DNA of 64,000 nucleotides from Clostridium folliculivorans. GTDB lineage: Bacteria > Bacillota > Clostridia > Clostridiales > Clostridiaceae. Below are positions 47,371 through 56,069 of the stretch, in pieces. How positions within the stretch are numbered: the stretch's first letter is position 1; every line of letters begins with the position of its first letter. The stretch spans positions 219,013 through 283,012 of the forward strand of contig NZ_BQXY01000001.1 in NCBI RefSeq assembly GCF_024341905.1. Direction: 5' to 3'. The notes beneath the pieces are model-generated. The model was not told where the DNA came from. It worked only from the letters and a program-made list of their open reading frames with translations, and did no database searches. The translations under genes were made by a program, and so were the position numbers.

Positions 47371-48180
47371 ATGAAAAAAATATTAACACTAGTATTAACA
47401 TTAACATTCGCTCTTTCTTTAGCTGGATGTGGAAAAAAAGAAGAAACAGCTAAAAAAGAAGATAATAAAACAAATATAGTAGTTGGGGCTACTCTTAAAC
47501 CAGCAGGTGAGATACTAAATTATCTAAAGAGTGATTTTGAAGCAAAAGGATATAAGCTTGAAGTTAAAATCTTCGATGACTATGTAGCACCGAACACTGC
47601 TTTAGAAGAAGGTTCAATAGATGCAAATCTATTTCAACATGAACCATATTTGTTAAAGTTTAATGAGGATCATAAAACAAATTTAGTAACAGTAAAGAAG
47701 ATTTATCTTCCACCACTTGGGGCATATTCGAAGAAGGTAAAAGATATAAAAGAATTAAAGGATAAAGCTGTGATAGCAGTTCCTGCAGATGCTACAAATG
47801 AATCAAGAGCATTAAAACTTTTAGAGGCACAAGGATTGTTTAAGCTTAACAAAAAAGATCTTGTTACAAAGGTAGATATAGCTGAAAATCCAAAAAATAT
47901 AGAAATTCAAGAAGTAGATGCAGCTCAGCTTCCAAGAGTACTTCAAGATGTTGATGTTGCTATAATAAATGCAAGTTATGCATTGCCAGCAGGGTTAGAT
48001 CCTAAGAACGATACATTGTTCTCAGAACCCAAGGATTCACCATACGCAAACATTCTTGCAACTAAAAAAGGTAACGAAAATGCGAAATGGATTAAGGATT
48101 TAACAGATGTTCTTACTTCAGACAAAGCTAAGAAATATATAGAAGAACAATACAAAGGAAGCATAATTCCAGTATTTTAA
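47371..48180 (+). CDS. metQ: Methionine-binding lipoprotein MetQ
   Basis: 269 residues. Signal peptide ending in the lipobox LAGC (about residue 20), so a diacylglyceryl-anchored surface protein. The NlpA/MetQ fold carries conserved segments FDDYVAPNTALEEGSIDANLFQHEPYL, VPADATNESRALKLLEAQG, AAQLPRVLQDVDVAIIN, and the C-terminal SPYANILATKKGNE. It delivers methionine to MetNI. It is the last gene of the riboswitch-controlled cluster before a family C element. Confidence 0.96.
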   Translation: MKKILTLVLTLTFALSLAGCGKKEETAKKEDNKTNIVVGATLKPAGEILNYLKSDFEAKGYKLEVKIFDDYVAPNTALEEGSIDANLFQHEPYLLKFNEDHKTNLVTVKKIYLPPLGAYSKKVKDIKELKDKAVIAVPADATNESRALKLLEAQGLFKLNKKDLVTKVDIAENPKNIEIQEVDAAQLPRVLQDVDVAIINASYALPAGLDPKNDTLFSEPKDSPYANILATKKGNENAKWIKDLTDVLTSDKAKKYIEEQYKGSIIPVF

Positions 48181-48196
48181 CTAACCGATATATTGT

Positions 48197-48400
48197 ATTG
48201 AAATTTATGTGTCACTCTTCCGATACTTTAATGAGCTTCGCAAAGAATTAATATGGTTTTCTTCGATGAAATACCTAAAACTGTATAAACTCACTACGTT
48301 CGAACAAATACAGTTTCTTAACGGTATTCCATCTACGAAAACCATTTAATTCTAATAGCTCGATCATATAGTATCTCCATAGTGCCCCATAAATTCCAAT
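48197..48400. repeat. Family C MITE-like element (most complete copy)
   Basis: Starts ATTGAAATTTATGTG and ends CCCCATAAATTCCAAT, imperfect inverted repeats. Inside, AAAACTGTATAAACTCACTACG/TACAGTTTC makes a hairpin, and ACCATTTAATTCTAATAGCTCG follows. It matches the outer parts of the element at 24834-25216. It lies between metQ and its paralogue. Confidence 0.75.
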
Positions 48401-48456
48401 AATCTTAAGTATAGCTAGATTTATAAATTTAAATTAAATTATGGAGGGAAAACATT

Positions 48457-49287
48457 ATGAAATTTAAGAAGTTTTTATCATTAGGTTTAGCATTAGCATT
48501 AGCTGGCTCATTAGCAGCTTGCGGAACTAAGAAGGATTCAGGAACAACAGGTTCTACAGATACAAAAAAAGAAGATAAGGTTATAACAGTTGGAGCATCA
48601 CCTTCTCCACATGCAGAAATACTAGAAAAAGTAGTAAAGCCATTACTTGAAAAGCAAGGATATACTTTAAATATTAAAGTATTTGATGATTATGTATTAC
48701 CAAATACAGCATTAGATGAAGGATCAATAGATGCAAACTATTTCCAACATGTTCCTTATTTAAATGAAACAATAAAGGAAAAAGGATACAATCTTACTTA
48801 CACAGTTAAAGTTCATATAGAGCCAATCAGAGCTTACTCAAACAAATTAACTAAGCTTGCAGACATAAAAGATGGTGGTCAAGTAGCAGTTCCAAATGAT
48901 GCTACAAATGAAGCGAGAGCTTTAAAACTACTTGAAAAGAATGGTCTTATAAAGCTAAAAGCAGGCGATTTAGTAACAGTTAAAGATATTACTGAAAACA
49001 CTAAGAAGCTTAAGTTTACTGAAACTGAAGCAGCTCAATTACCAACAGTATTAAAAGATGTTGATGTTGCTGTTATAAACACAAATGTTGCATTAGCTGC
49101 AAAGCTTGATGTTAACAAAGCTTTAGCTGTAGAAGATAAGGATTCACCATATGCAAACATTCTAGCGGTTAAAAAAGGTAACGAAAACAGTGATAAAGTA
49201 AAAGCATTAAGCAAAGCTTTAAACTCACCAGAAGTTAAGAAGTACATTGAAGACACATACAAGGGAAGCATAGTTGCAGCTTTCTAA
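48457..49287 (+). CDS. metQ: Second methionine-binding lipoprotein (MetQ paralogue)
   Basis: 276 residues, lipobox LAAC (about residue 22), and the same NlpA/MetQ landmarks as its neighbour (FDDYVLPNTALDEGSIDANYFQHVPYL, NDATNEARALKLLEKNG, AAQLPTVLKDVDVAVIN). It is a clear tandem duplicate. The family C element lies between the two; this copy has its own GGAGGG site. Whether it shares the riboswitch-controlled transcript depends on readthrough of the element. Ligand may differ slightly from MetQ 1. Confidence 0.94.
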   Translation: MKFKKFLSLGLALALAGSLAACGTKKDSGTTGSTDTKKEDKVITVGASPSPHAEILEKVVKPLLEKQGYTLNIKVFDDYVLPNTALDEGSIDANYFQHVPYLNETIKEKGYNLTYTVKVHIEPIRAYSNKLTKLADIKDGGQVAVPNDATNEARALKLLEKNGLIKLKAGDLVTVKDITENTKKLKFTETEAAQLPTVLKDVDVAVINTNVALAAKLDVNKALAVEDKDSPYANILAVKKGNENSDKVKALSKALNSPEVKKYIEDTYKGSIVAAF

Positions 49288-49318
49288 TAGCTAATAATAT
49301 AATGTAAGATTTAATTTG

Positions 49319-49347
49319 AGCCTCTGCTTTGCCAGAGGCTTTTTACT
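49319..49347 (+). terminator. Terminator after the second metQ
   Basis: AGCCTCTG pairs with CAGAGGCT, then TTTTT. Confidence 0.85.
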
Positions 49348-49459
49348 ATGGGAGATTTGCAAATTTTTAATTTACAGATTTACCTTAATGTAGTATATTA
49401 AAAGAATGGTAAAAAGGAGTCAACTATGAAAATACACATAAATTATTGGAGGTATGATC

Positions 49460-49861
49460 ATGCTAGATAAAGAAAACGTAAATGAGAACGAACAAAAGGA
49501 AGAGGTAAATACAGTAGGAGATGATAACAATACAGCACAAGATGAAGCTGTTATTGAGAAGTCTACAGAGGATATAGTAGTTAGAGAAGAAAAAGCTGAT
49601 GAAAAGCCACAAAAAGGTGATAAGGCAAATTTCTTTGTAAGATTTGTAGGGAATTTAATGGATCAAACAGTGGCATTAGCACTCGCAATAGTATTATATT
49701 TTATATTTGAAAAGTGTTTACCAGCTTTAGGTTACGAAGTGGTAGATAAAGTTGGAATATTCTTAATTATGTATATAGTATCAAATGTATTATGTACATC
49801 TATTATTGAAAGTACAAAGCTTGGAACAACATTCGGAAAGAAGCTTTTAAGAATAAAGTAG
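49460..49861 (+). CDS. RDD-like membrane protein with acidic N-terminus
   Basis: 133 residues. An acidic, low-complexity cytoplasmic tail (about 1-50, rich in Glu/Asp/Asn) precedes two transmembrane helices (about 60-80 and 92-112). The conserved-looking GNLMDQTVALALAIVLYF and the terminal TTFGKKLLRIK fit a compact RDD family protein. ATG 49460 is chosen, seven bases after GGAGG; ATG 49454 is too close. It lies 13 bases before rlmD, so possibly co-transcribed. Function unknown. Confidence 0.65.
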   Translation: MLDKENVNENEQKEEVNTVGDDNNTAQDEAVIEKSTEDIVVREEKADEKPQKGDKANFFVRFVGNLMDQTVALALAIVLYFIFEKCLPALGYEVVDKVGIFLIMYIVSNVLCTSIIESTKLGTTFGKKLLRIK

Positions 49862-49874
49862 ACAGGAGTAACAT

Positions 49875-51233
49875 ATGAAAAAAGGCAATGAAATAGAGTT
49901 ACTAATAGAAGATATGGAATTTCCTTCCCAAGGAATAGGCTATAGGGATGATTTAAAGATATATGTTAAAAATGCTTTTCCAGGACAAACGATTCGAGGG
50001 AAAGTAACTAAGAAGAGAGCTGACTACGCTGAACTTAAACTATTGAAGGTTGTAGAAGCTGCTGATTATGAATTAGAACAAAAATGCCCACACTATGCTT
50101 TTTGCGGTGGATGTTCTTCACAAAACATACCATATGAAAAACAGCTTGAATTTAAGAAGAACCAAGTGTTGAATCTTTTCAAAGGAAATAGTGTAGATAC
50201 AGGCGAATTCTTAGGCATAGAAAACAGTCCTATTCAGTGGGAATATAGAAACAAAATGGAGTTCACCTTTGGAGACATGGAAAAGGGTGGAGACCTAACT
50301 CTTGGAATGCACATGAAAGGTAGATCTTTTGGGATTGTAACTGTTGATCAGTGCCACCTTGTGGATGAAGATTATAGAAAAATTCTAGATACTACAGTTG
50401 AATTTTTTAAGAAGGATCAACTTCCACATTATAAGATAATGGCAAGAGAAGGTTTCTTAAGAAACTTAATAGTGAGAAAGACAAAACACAACGATGAGAT
50501 ATTAATAAATATAGTTACTACCACTCAAATAAACTATGATTTTAAGCCTTGGGTGGAAGCAATTTTTAGTTCAGGTATTGAAGGAAATATAAAAGGTATA
50601 ATACATACAGAAAATGATTCCTTCTCTGAAGCTGTTATAGCAGATAAGGTAAATATATTATACGGAGTTGATTTTATAACTGAAGAGCTGTTAGGCCTTA
50701 AGTTTAAGATATCTCCATTCTCATTCTTCCAAACAAACTCATTAGGTGCAGCAAAGCTTTATAGCATAGTACGTGACTTTATGGGTGATACTGCCGATAA
50801 CAAGGTTGTCTTTGACTTGTATTGTGGTACAGGAACAATAGGTCAGATAGCAGCTGGAAAAGCTAAGAAGGTTATTGGAGTAGAGCTAATTGAAGAAGCA
50901 GTAGTAGCTGCTAACGAAAATGCGAAGCTTAACGGACTTAATAACTGCACCTTTATAGCTGGAGATGTAGCAAAAGTTATAAATACAATTCAGGATAAAC
51001 CAGACATAATAATATTAGACCCACCAAGAAGTGGAGTACATCCCGTAGCTATGAACTATGTAATTAAGTTCGATGCTAAGGATATTATATATGTAAGTTG
51101 TAATCCAAAGACTTTAGTTACAGATTTAAAGGTGTTAGAAGAAGCTGGATATAAGACAGAGAAGACTTTGCTTATGGATATGTTCCCTAATACACCACAT
51201 GTGGAGACAGTTGTGAAGCTAGTAAAGAAATAG
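49875..51233 (+). CDS. rlmD: TrmA-family 23S rRNA (uracil-5-)-methyltransferase, RlmD type
   Basis: 452 residues. N-terminal TRAM domain (about 1-60), a 4Fe-4S motif [10 protein letters not shown], and the Rossmann methyltransferase domain with [13 protein letters not shown] for [15 protein letters not shown], and the catalytic Cys in VSCNPKTL. It methylates C5 of a uridine in 23S rRNA or tRNA; RlmCD or TrmA-like specificity cannot be told. The C-terminus [13 protein letters not shown] recurs in a fragment at 56070. Confidence 0.93.
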   Translation: MKKGNEIELLIEDMEFPSQGIGYRDDLKIYVKNAFPGQTIRGKVTKKRADYAELKLLKVVEAADYELEQKCPHYAFCGGCSSQNIPYEKQLEFKKNQVLNLFKGNSVDTGEFLGIENSPIQWEYRNKMEFTFGDMEKGGDLTLGMHMKGRSFGIVTVDQCHLVDEDYRKILDTTVEFFKKDQLPHYKIMAREGFLRNLIVRKTKHNDEILINIVTTTQINYDFKPWVEAIFSSGIEGNIKGIIHTENDSFSEAVIADKVNILYGVDFITEELLGLKFKISPFSFFQTNSLGAAKLYSIVRDFMGDTADNKVVFDLYCGTGTIGQIAAGKAKKVIGVELIEEAVVAANENAKLNGLNNCTFIAGDVAKVINTIQDKPDIIILDPPRSGVHPVAMNYVIKFDAKDIIYVSCNPKTLVTDLKVLEEAGYKTEKTLLMDMFPNTPHVETVVKLVKK

Positions 51234-51287
51234 GCTGATTTGAAAGGCTTTGAAGGTTTTTAACTAAATATTGAAGTGTATTTTATG

Positions 51288-51322
51288 TTCCCTCAGACTA
51301 ATAGTTTGAGGGAATTTTGTTT
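51288..51322 (+). terminator. Terminator after the RlmD-type gene
   Basis: TTCCCTCA (51288-51295) pairs with TGAGGGAA (51307-51314), followed by TTTTGTTTT. Confidence 0.8.
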
Positions 51323-51494
51323 TAGGGGGGCGTACTTTTACGCAGAACTAAGGATATTTGCGTTAAGGTTTAGGTTTTGCGTAATTGTTTATGGTGATAG
51401 AGGAAAATGCCACTGTGTCCTCACAAAAAAATATGTAAAAAGTTTGTAAAACATGGTGCAATCTGCTTATATCATACGTGAGGTGAGCAATCGG

Positions 51495-51676
51495 ATGGGA
51501 TTATTTAATAGAATGAAAGAACCGGTTTTTCTTAAGGAAAGCAGTGATGTACAAATCCAATTAGAAAAGCTTAAAACATTGGAACTGTTACTTAATGTTA
51601 AGGAAAAAATATAATAAAACAAGATATAAAATTCCTTGAATATGGAATTTGAATTAAAAAATAGTCATATGCCTAT
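51495..51676 (+). pseudogene. Remnant of a NERD-domain (nuclease-related) gene
   Basis: ATG 51495 after GAGGTGAG begins MGLFNRMKEPVFLKESSD, the familiar start of clostridial NERD-domain proteins. It stops at 51612. The next frame reads IIKQDIKFLEYGI up to about 51653, then the original frame gives EFELKNSHMP, which belongs to the same family, up to about 51676. So there are at least two frame changes and a small internal deletion. The family match ends where GC-richer sequence begins. The gene is clearly dead, and its 3' part is missing from this locus. Confidence 0.7.
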
Positions 51677-51677
51677 C

Positions 51678-52049
51678 CTTCGCTCGATTCGTATTGGAGA
51701 TCTATCATTCTGTTTGGAAGGAATGGGGGCATCCTATAAATTTGCATTAGCTGACTCTCTTTTAGAACTCGCTCCGACCGAAAAAACAGAGATAAGCTTT
51801 GAAGAACTGGCTGATCCTTATTCTTGCCATCTTTGTGAGCATCTGAAGACTGCACCAAAGCAGGTGACGAGCAGAAGCAGCCAGTTTCTTGATGCCTGTA
51901 CTAAATTTAATAAAGGTGAGATCTTGCATGATGAATTAATCAGTGTTACGGTTGAAAAATGGTTTAATAACGTTATTGATACATTTCACGTTGAAGCCGT
52001 AACATTGACCATTAAAGCTGACGAGGAGAAGTACCATAATACTGTTTAA
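51678..52049 (+). pseudogene. Truncated ORF at the island's left edge
   Basis: The open frame from 51636 fuses the NERD scrap to foreign sequence LRSIRIGDLSFCLEGMGASYKF and onward, including EISFEELADPYSCHLCEHLKTAPKQ. I do not assign it securely; it has the flavour of N-terminal parts of HNH/restriction-type proteins. It ends by running 38 bases into the convergent AraC gene, so the natural C-terminus is lost. Both ends look truncated, so it is scored as a gene fragment. Confidence 0.45.
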
Positions 52050-52956
52050 AGGCCTTATAGAAATTGCTGCTATTGCTGTATCCGAGCATATCAGCAATTT
52101 TTTCAATGGAAAGATCCGTATTATCCAATAATAGCTTGGCTCTTCGCATACGTGATTCAGCTAGCAGAGCAGAAAAGGTCTTCCCTGTCTTTTCCGGCAA
52201 AAGACGTGAAATATAGACGGGGTGATATCCGAAATGGGATGCAATGTCATTCAATGTTACAGACTCAGAGTGTGATTCGATATATTCCATAATCCGGTCA
52301 ATTAATGTCGTGCCAGTAGGTAGATGCTGACGCTTGTACTCATAGGAAAGATACATTGCAAGGGACATGACCATAGGTTTTAAAATTTTCTGTGAGTCCT
52401 CTGTTTTATGAGCATATTCAAGAATCATGACATTCAGCAGCTGCCAGATTGGCGAAAAAGCTGGAATTTCCAGATGAACGAACTCTTCTGAATATTTGTT
52501 TTTCTGTGGTTCCAGAAAAAAATTAAGCATGGAGCTATCTGCTGAGAGCGCACTCAGATATTCCCGGAAAAAGGTTTCTTTACGAATCAGTACTCCGAGA
52601 ATAATACATTCTTGATCAGAATCCCGCTTAACAGCATAGCCGCTGTAGGGCTGACCGATATAGCAGTCTCCTTCTTTTACCGTGATCCGATTGTTATAGT
52701 TGGCGCTTAATGCATCATAATCTCCGTGGTAAGCAAAATGAATGAAAAAAAAGTCCTGGCGGTGAAAACGCTCCTCAATTTTTTTTCCTTTAAATGCACA
52801 CACCATAACTTCCTCGGATTTCTCTCCCAACCAATGCGAAATCAGTTCGTTATTTCCTGAGGACGGATCCGGGCTAAAGTCCCAATTGAGGTGAGGAAAG
52901 TCCTGACCGAGTTTTTCTAATGCGTGATCAATTTCGGTATCGCAATTCCAAGACAT
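52012..52956 (-). CDS. AraC-family regulator of the island
   Basis: About 314 residues. The N-terminal part (about 1-200) is a sensor domain with cupin-like HRQDFFFIHFAYHGDYDA; the C-terminal part holds two helix-turn-helix units (VTLNDIASHFGYHPVYISRLLPEKTG and LSIEKIADMLGYSNSSNFYKAFKQYYG). The frame is open to 53001, but ATG 52956 follows AAAGGAA. It is divergent from the dehydrogenase operon, with an inverted repeat between them, and likely controls it. Codon usage is GC-richer than the core. Confidence 0.85.
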   Translation of the reverse strand: MSWNCDTEIDHALEKLGQDFPHLNWDFSPDPSSGNNELISHWLGEKSEEVMVCAFKGKKIEERFHRQDFFFIHFAYHGDYDALSANYNNRITVKEGDCYIGQPYSGYAVKRDSDQECIILGVLIRKETFFREYLSALSADSSMLNFFLEPQKNKYSEEFVHLEIPAFSPIWQLLNVMILEYAHKTEDSQKILKPMVMSLAMYLSYEYKRQHLPTGTTLIDRIMEYIESHSESVTLNDIASHFGYHPVYISRLLPEKTGKTFSALLAESRMRRAKLLLDNTDLSIEKIADMLGYSNSSNFYKAFKQYYGTSPRQL

Positions 52957-53017
52957 AACAACGTTCCTTTCTTCAGATTTTTGAGCAATTCTTTCAAGCA
53001 TTGCAACGTTTTTGGTA

Positions 53018-53041
53018 AATCAGACATGCTTATATCTGATT
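53018..53041. promoter_or_regulatory. Inverted repeat between the island AraC gene and the dehydrogenase
   Basis: AATCAGA-10 nt-TCTGATT is a perfect 7-bp inverted repeat in the divergent control region, a candidate binding site for the AraC protein. Confidence 0.45.
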
Positions 53042-53152
53042 ATAGGTTAAAATACGCCATGATTCAAGTTAATATTTAGCGCTGATTTGGAAGGTGAAAA
53101 GCTATATGATGGATTAGTAACAAGAAAGTTCAAATTGAAAGGTATAGAACAT

Positions 53153-54316
53153 ATGTATAATTTTGACTTTTATATGCCGACAAAAGTATTATTTGGAGCA
53201 GGAAAACTTCAGAAGCTGCATACAGAAGTGCTTCCGGGAAAGAAAGCTCTGATTGTGACATCCAACGGTTCATCTACGAAGAAGTTCGGATATCTGGACT
53301 CGCTTGAGAAAGAACTGGATCTTGCGGAAGTTACCTATGAGATCTTTGATGAGATCCGTCCAAATCCGACAAACCGTAATATTATGGATGGTGCAACGAA
53401 AGCAAAGGAGACAGGCTGTGAGTTTGTCGTTGCACTTGGGGGAGGATCCGTCATGGACTCCAGCAAATGTATCGCACTCATGATGACCAATACGGGTGAT
53501 ATATGGGATTACAGTTATTCGGTAAACGGAGGAAAAAAGAATCCAGAAAAAGATGCCGCTCCAATTGTCGCTATTACCACTTCAGCAGGAACGGGAAGTG
53601 AAGTTGATTGTTGCGCGGTGCTCAGCAACGACGAAGTAAGTGAAAAATCCGGTTTTTTAGTTCCATCAATGTTCCCGGTACTGTCTGTTGTTGATTCCAA
53701 TCTGATGATGAGTGTACCGCCTAAATTTACAGCTTTTCAGGGAATGGATGTTTTTTTTCATGCAGCTGAATCTGTGATTAATAAGAATGAGCATCCGATG
53801 GGAGAAATGTTTGCTCTGAAAGCTATCGAACTGATTGCCGCCAATCTCCCGGTTGTATATCGTGATGGAAGCAATCAGGAAGCAAGAGCAAATATGGCAC
53901 TGGCTAATTCACTTGCGGGCTACTACATGCTCATCACATCAGCACATACAATGGAACATGCCATGGGATCATACCACGAAAATCTGGTCCACGGTGCTGG
54001 TTTGATTATGATTGCTCATGCCTATTATGATTTCTTTGCAGAACGTAAGGCTGCAGAAGAACAGATGATCAAAATGGCAAAAGCAATGGGAGTGGAGAAC
54101 CCGACATCCGGAAAAGATTTTATCAGAGCATTGGATGAATTGATCGAAGCAGTCGGATGTAAATATCTCCGCATGAGTGATGCAGGAATCAAGGAAGAAG
54201 AGCTCGCAAATTATCCGAAGAGAATACACGAGGTGCTCGGCGGCGACATTACCGCAGACCCGTTACCGCTTACGGATGAAGATTATCTTGAAATCTATAA
54301 GAAATCATATCGTTAA
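53153..54316 (+). CDS. Iron-containing alcohol dehydrogenase
   Basis: 387 residues, group III metal-dependent alcohol dehydrogenase (butanol-dehydrogenase-like). The N-terminal Rossmann-type domain has VALGGGSVMDSSK for NAD(P), then AITTSAGTGSEVD. Metal ligands are Asp199 and His203 in GMDVFFHAAE, and His269 and His280 in EHAMGSYHENLVHG. The frame opens at 53087, but the usual MYNFDFYMPTKVLFGAGKL start is ATG 53153. It probably reduces or oxidises a small alcohol/aldehyde. It heads an operon with two flavin reductases. GC-rich codon usage. Confidence 0.92.
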   Translation: MYNFDFYMPTKVLFGAGKLQKLHTEVLPGKKALIVTSNGSSTKKFGYLDSLEKELDLAEVTYEIFDEIRPNPTNRNIMDGATKAKETGCEFVVALGGGSVMDSSKCIALMMTNTGDIWDYSYSVNGGKKNPEKDAAPIVAITTSAGTGSEVDCCAVLSNDEVSEKSGFLVPSMFPVLSVVDSNLMMSVPPKFTAFQGMDVFFHAAESVINKNEHPMGEMFALKAIELIAANLPVVYRDGSNQEARANMALANSLAGYYMLITSAHTMEHAMGSYHENLVHGAGLIMIAHAYYDFFAERKAAEEQMIKMAKAMGVENPTSGKDFIRALDELIEAVGCKYLRMSDAGIKEEELANYPKRIHEVLGGDITADPLPLTDEDYLEIYKKSYR

Positions 54317-54370
54317 GAGCATAATGCATCAAATAACTGTGATTTATTACATAATTTAAGGAGGATAAAT

Positions 54371-54943
54371 ATGTCTAGAAAAAATATCGGAGCAAAGCCA
54401 TACATCACACCGATGCCGGTTTTGATGATTTCATCTTATGATGAGGCTGAAAAGCCGACCACCATGTTAGCAGTATGGGGGGGAATCACGAATGAGACAG
54501 AAATTACTATTACCGTAGCATCCCAGAGAAACACGTTAAAGGGAATTCTTGCTAGAGATTCCTTTGTTGTAAGTATGGCGGATGTGGAAAATGAAGTTGC
54601 CTGTGATTACCTTGGTATAACAACAGGAAATAAAGTGGAAGATAAGTTTGAAAAGTCCGGATTCCATACAACAAAGTCCGAATTCGTAGATGCACCGATT
54701 ATCGATGAGCTTCCTTTTGCCGTTGAGTGCAGAGTGAAGAGCTATGATGAGGAAACCTGGAGACTGGTAGGCGAAATTGTCAATGTAAGTCTGGATGAAC
54801 GGATTCTTGGAGAAGATGGCAAGGTATCATTTGAAAAATTCCATCCGATCACTTTCGATTGGATGAATAAGTCATATCTATCCGTTGGTAAGAAGGTCGG
54901 TGATGCTTACCGCGATGGACTTCAGTTGAGAGAAAAGAACTAA
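54371..54943 (+). CDS. Flavin reductase family protein (flavoredoxin-like) 1
   Basis: 190 residues. A flavin-reductase-like FMN-binding split-barrel: TPMPVLMISSYDEAEKPTTMLAVWGGI with the ITITVASQRNTLKGILARDSFVVSMA phosphate/FMN-binding region. Such proteins bind FMN and shuttle electrons or reduce flavin. TAAGGAGG precedes ATG. It lies 17 bases ahead of a paralogue and 54 after the dehydrogenase, so one operon. The substrate or partner is unknown. Confidence 0.85.
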   Translation: MSRKNIGAKPYITPMPVLMISSYDEAEKPTTMLAVWGGITNETEITITVASQRNTLKGILARDSFVVSMADVENEVACDYLGITTGNKVEDKFEKSGFHTTKSEFVDAPIIDELPFAVECRVKSYDEETWRLVGEIVNVSLDERILGEDGKVSFEKFHPITFDWMNKSYLSVGKKVGDAYRDGLQLREKN

Positions 54944-54959
54944 GAGGAGGTTGTTTATT

Positions 54960-55532
54960 ATGATGAAAAATTTAGGTCCAAACGTTTTTTCGTATGGTTA
55001 TCCGGCTCCGGTTTTAATGGTTGGCACTTATAATGATGATGGAACAGTCAACGTGATGAATTTGCATGAGTGTACAAGGACGAATGCCGGTGATCTCGCA
55101 TTATGTATTGGTCCACGTAGTAAGACGCATGAGAACATTAAAAAGAGACGCGCATTTACTGTTGCACTGGTTAATCAGAATTTGATAAAGGAAGTGGATT
55201 ACTTTGGAATTGTAACCGGCCATAGAGTTCCTGATAAATTTGCAAAAACAGGCTTGAAGGCTGTAAAGAGTGAACACGTCAATGCCCCTATCATCGAAGG
55301 CAGTCCACTAGTCATCGAATGCGAACTCATAGAGGTTGTAAGAGCAAATAATTTCACTACTGTACTTGCCAGGATTGTCAATGTAGCGGCAGATGAGTCA
55401 GTGTTAGATAAAAACGGCATAATTGATGCTAAGAAAACAGGAATGTTATTTTTTGATTCGTTCAGCAACAGCTATTTTTCATTAGGCGAGAAAGCCGGAA
55501 ATGCATGGGTTGAAGGAAAAAAATATCTGTAA
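54960..55532 (+). CDS. Flavin reductase family protein (flavoredoxin-like) 2
   Basis: 190 residues, a paralogue of its upstream neighbour by layout (YPAPVLMVGTYNDDGTVNVMNLHE, LALCIGPRSKTHENIKKRRAFTVALVN, VDYFGIVTGHRVPDKFAKTGLK, ending FSNSYFSLGEKAGNAW). The frame is open from TTG 54951, but ATG 54960 is nine bases after AGGAGG. Two flavoredoxin-like genes plus an Fe-dehydrogenase suggest reductive conversion of a carbonyl or related compound, inferred only from the grouping. Confidence 0.83.
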   Translation: MMKNLGPNVFSYGYPAPVLMVGTYNDDGTVNVMNLHECTRTNAGDLALCIGPRSKTHENIKKRRAFTVALVNQNLIKEVDYFGIVTGHRVPDKFAKTGLKAVKSEHVNAPIIEGSPLVIECELIEVVRANNFTTVLARIVNVAADESVLDKNGIIDAKKTGMLFFDSFSNSYFSLGEKAGNAWVEGKKYL

Positions 55533-55574
55533 ATTCTTGTTTTGTATGAGATTTGCATTTATAAGAGATTAAAG

Positions 55575-55906
55575 ATGAACGATAAAATTATGCCGGTCGT
55601 TTTTGCCGGACATGGGAGCACGATGGTGGCATTAGATAACAATGAAATTACAGAAGGTATGGCAGAGACAGGACACAGAATTATTGAATAGTTCGGGAAA
55701 CCAAAAGCGATTCTTGCATCTCTGCACACTGGTACACACACGGAACATTCATTCAGACAGCCGAGGAACCGAAACAGGTTTATGATATGTACGGATTTCC
55801 GGAGGAGCTGCACCAGGTAAAATATCCTGTAAAGGGAAATACGGATCTATCCTCCAGAGTATAGGAACTCCTGGGCAGCAAGGTTTCCGTCAATGATATC
55901 TGGTGA
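55575..55906 (+). pseudogene. Dead class III extradiol dioxygenase (LigB/DODA-like)
   Basis: MPVVFAGHGSTMVALDNNEITEGM is the start of a LigB-type dioxygenase with its metal His in AGHGS. A TAG stops it at 55689. Beyond it the match continues as KPKAILAS, then in another frame as AHWYTHGTFIQTAEEPKQVY and DMYGFPEELHQVKYPVKG. A second TAG interrupts before ELLGSKVSVNDIW. The homology ends about a third of the way through the family's length. Two nonsense codons, one frameshift and a missing C-terminus make it non-functional. Confidence 0.8.
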
Positions 55907-55999
55907 AGAATCCAATAATGAATGGTGCGAACCAGTAACTGATGAGGAATATAGAAAGTTAAAATGATTATTGCGTAAAACTATAAAAATATAAAACTG

Positions 56000-56021
56000 T
56001 ACGCCACCCCCGTGCTTTAGG
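56000..56021. repeat. GTACGCC-CCCCC hairpin at the island's right flank
   Basis: GTACGCCACCCCC with a following CTTTAGGGGGG can fold. Its complement resembles AGGGGGGGCGTAC at about 51324-51336 on the left flank. The two lie in inverted orientation around the island, but similarity is short. Confidence 0.35.
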
Positions 56022-56069
56022 GGGGACATCTTTACACAAAATAAAATATTTTTGCATATTAATATCATC

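Larger units (their letters stand above)
51677..55905. mobile_element. Higher-GC foreign island inside the NERD remnant
   Basis: Base composition changes abruptly: row 53221-53280 is 27/60 G+C, against about a third in neighbouring core genes, and codons such as CTG, CCG and GGC become common. Cargo: a truncated ORF, AraC regulator, Fe-alcohol dehydrogenase, two flavin reductases and a dead LigB dioxygenase. No transposase or integrase is visible, and the ends are not clean repeats, so the mechanism of entry is unclear. Confidence 0.6.

Noticed and set aside
54177-54359. 60-codon plus-strand frame at the end of the Fe-dehydrogenase
   Set aside because: Overlaps the dehydrogenase in another frame and lacks its own ribosome-binding site.
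51677-55905. Island as a prophage or integrative element
   Set aside because: No integrase, transposase, portal, capsid or att-type duplication is visible within the island.
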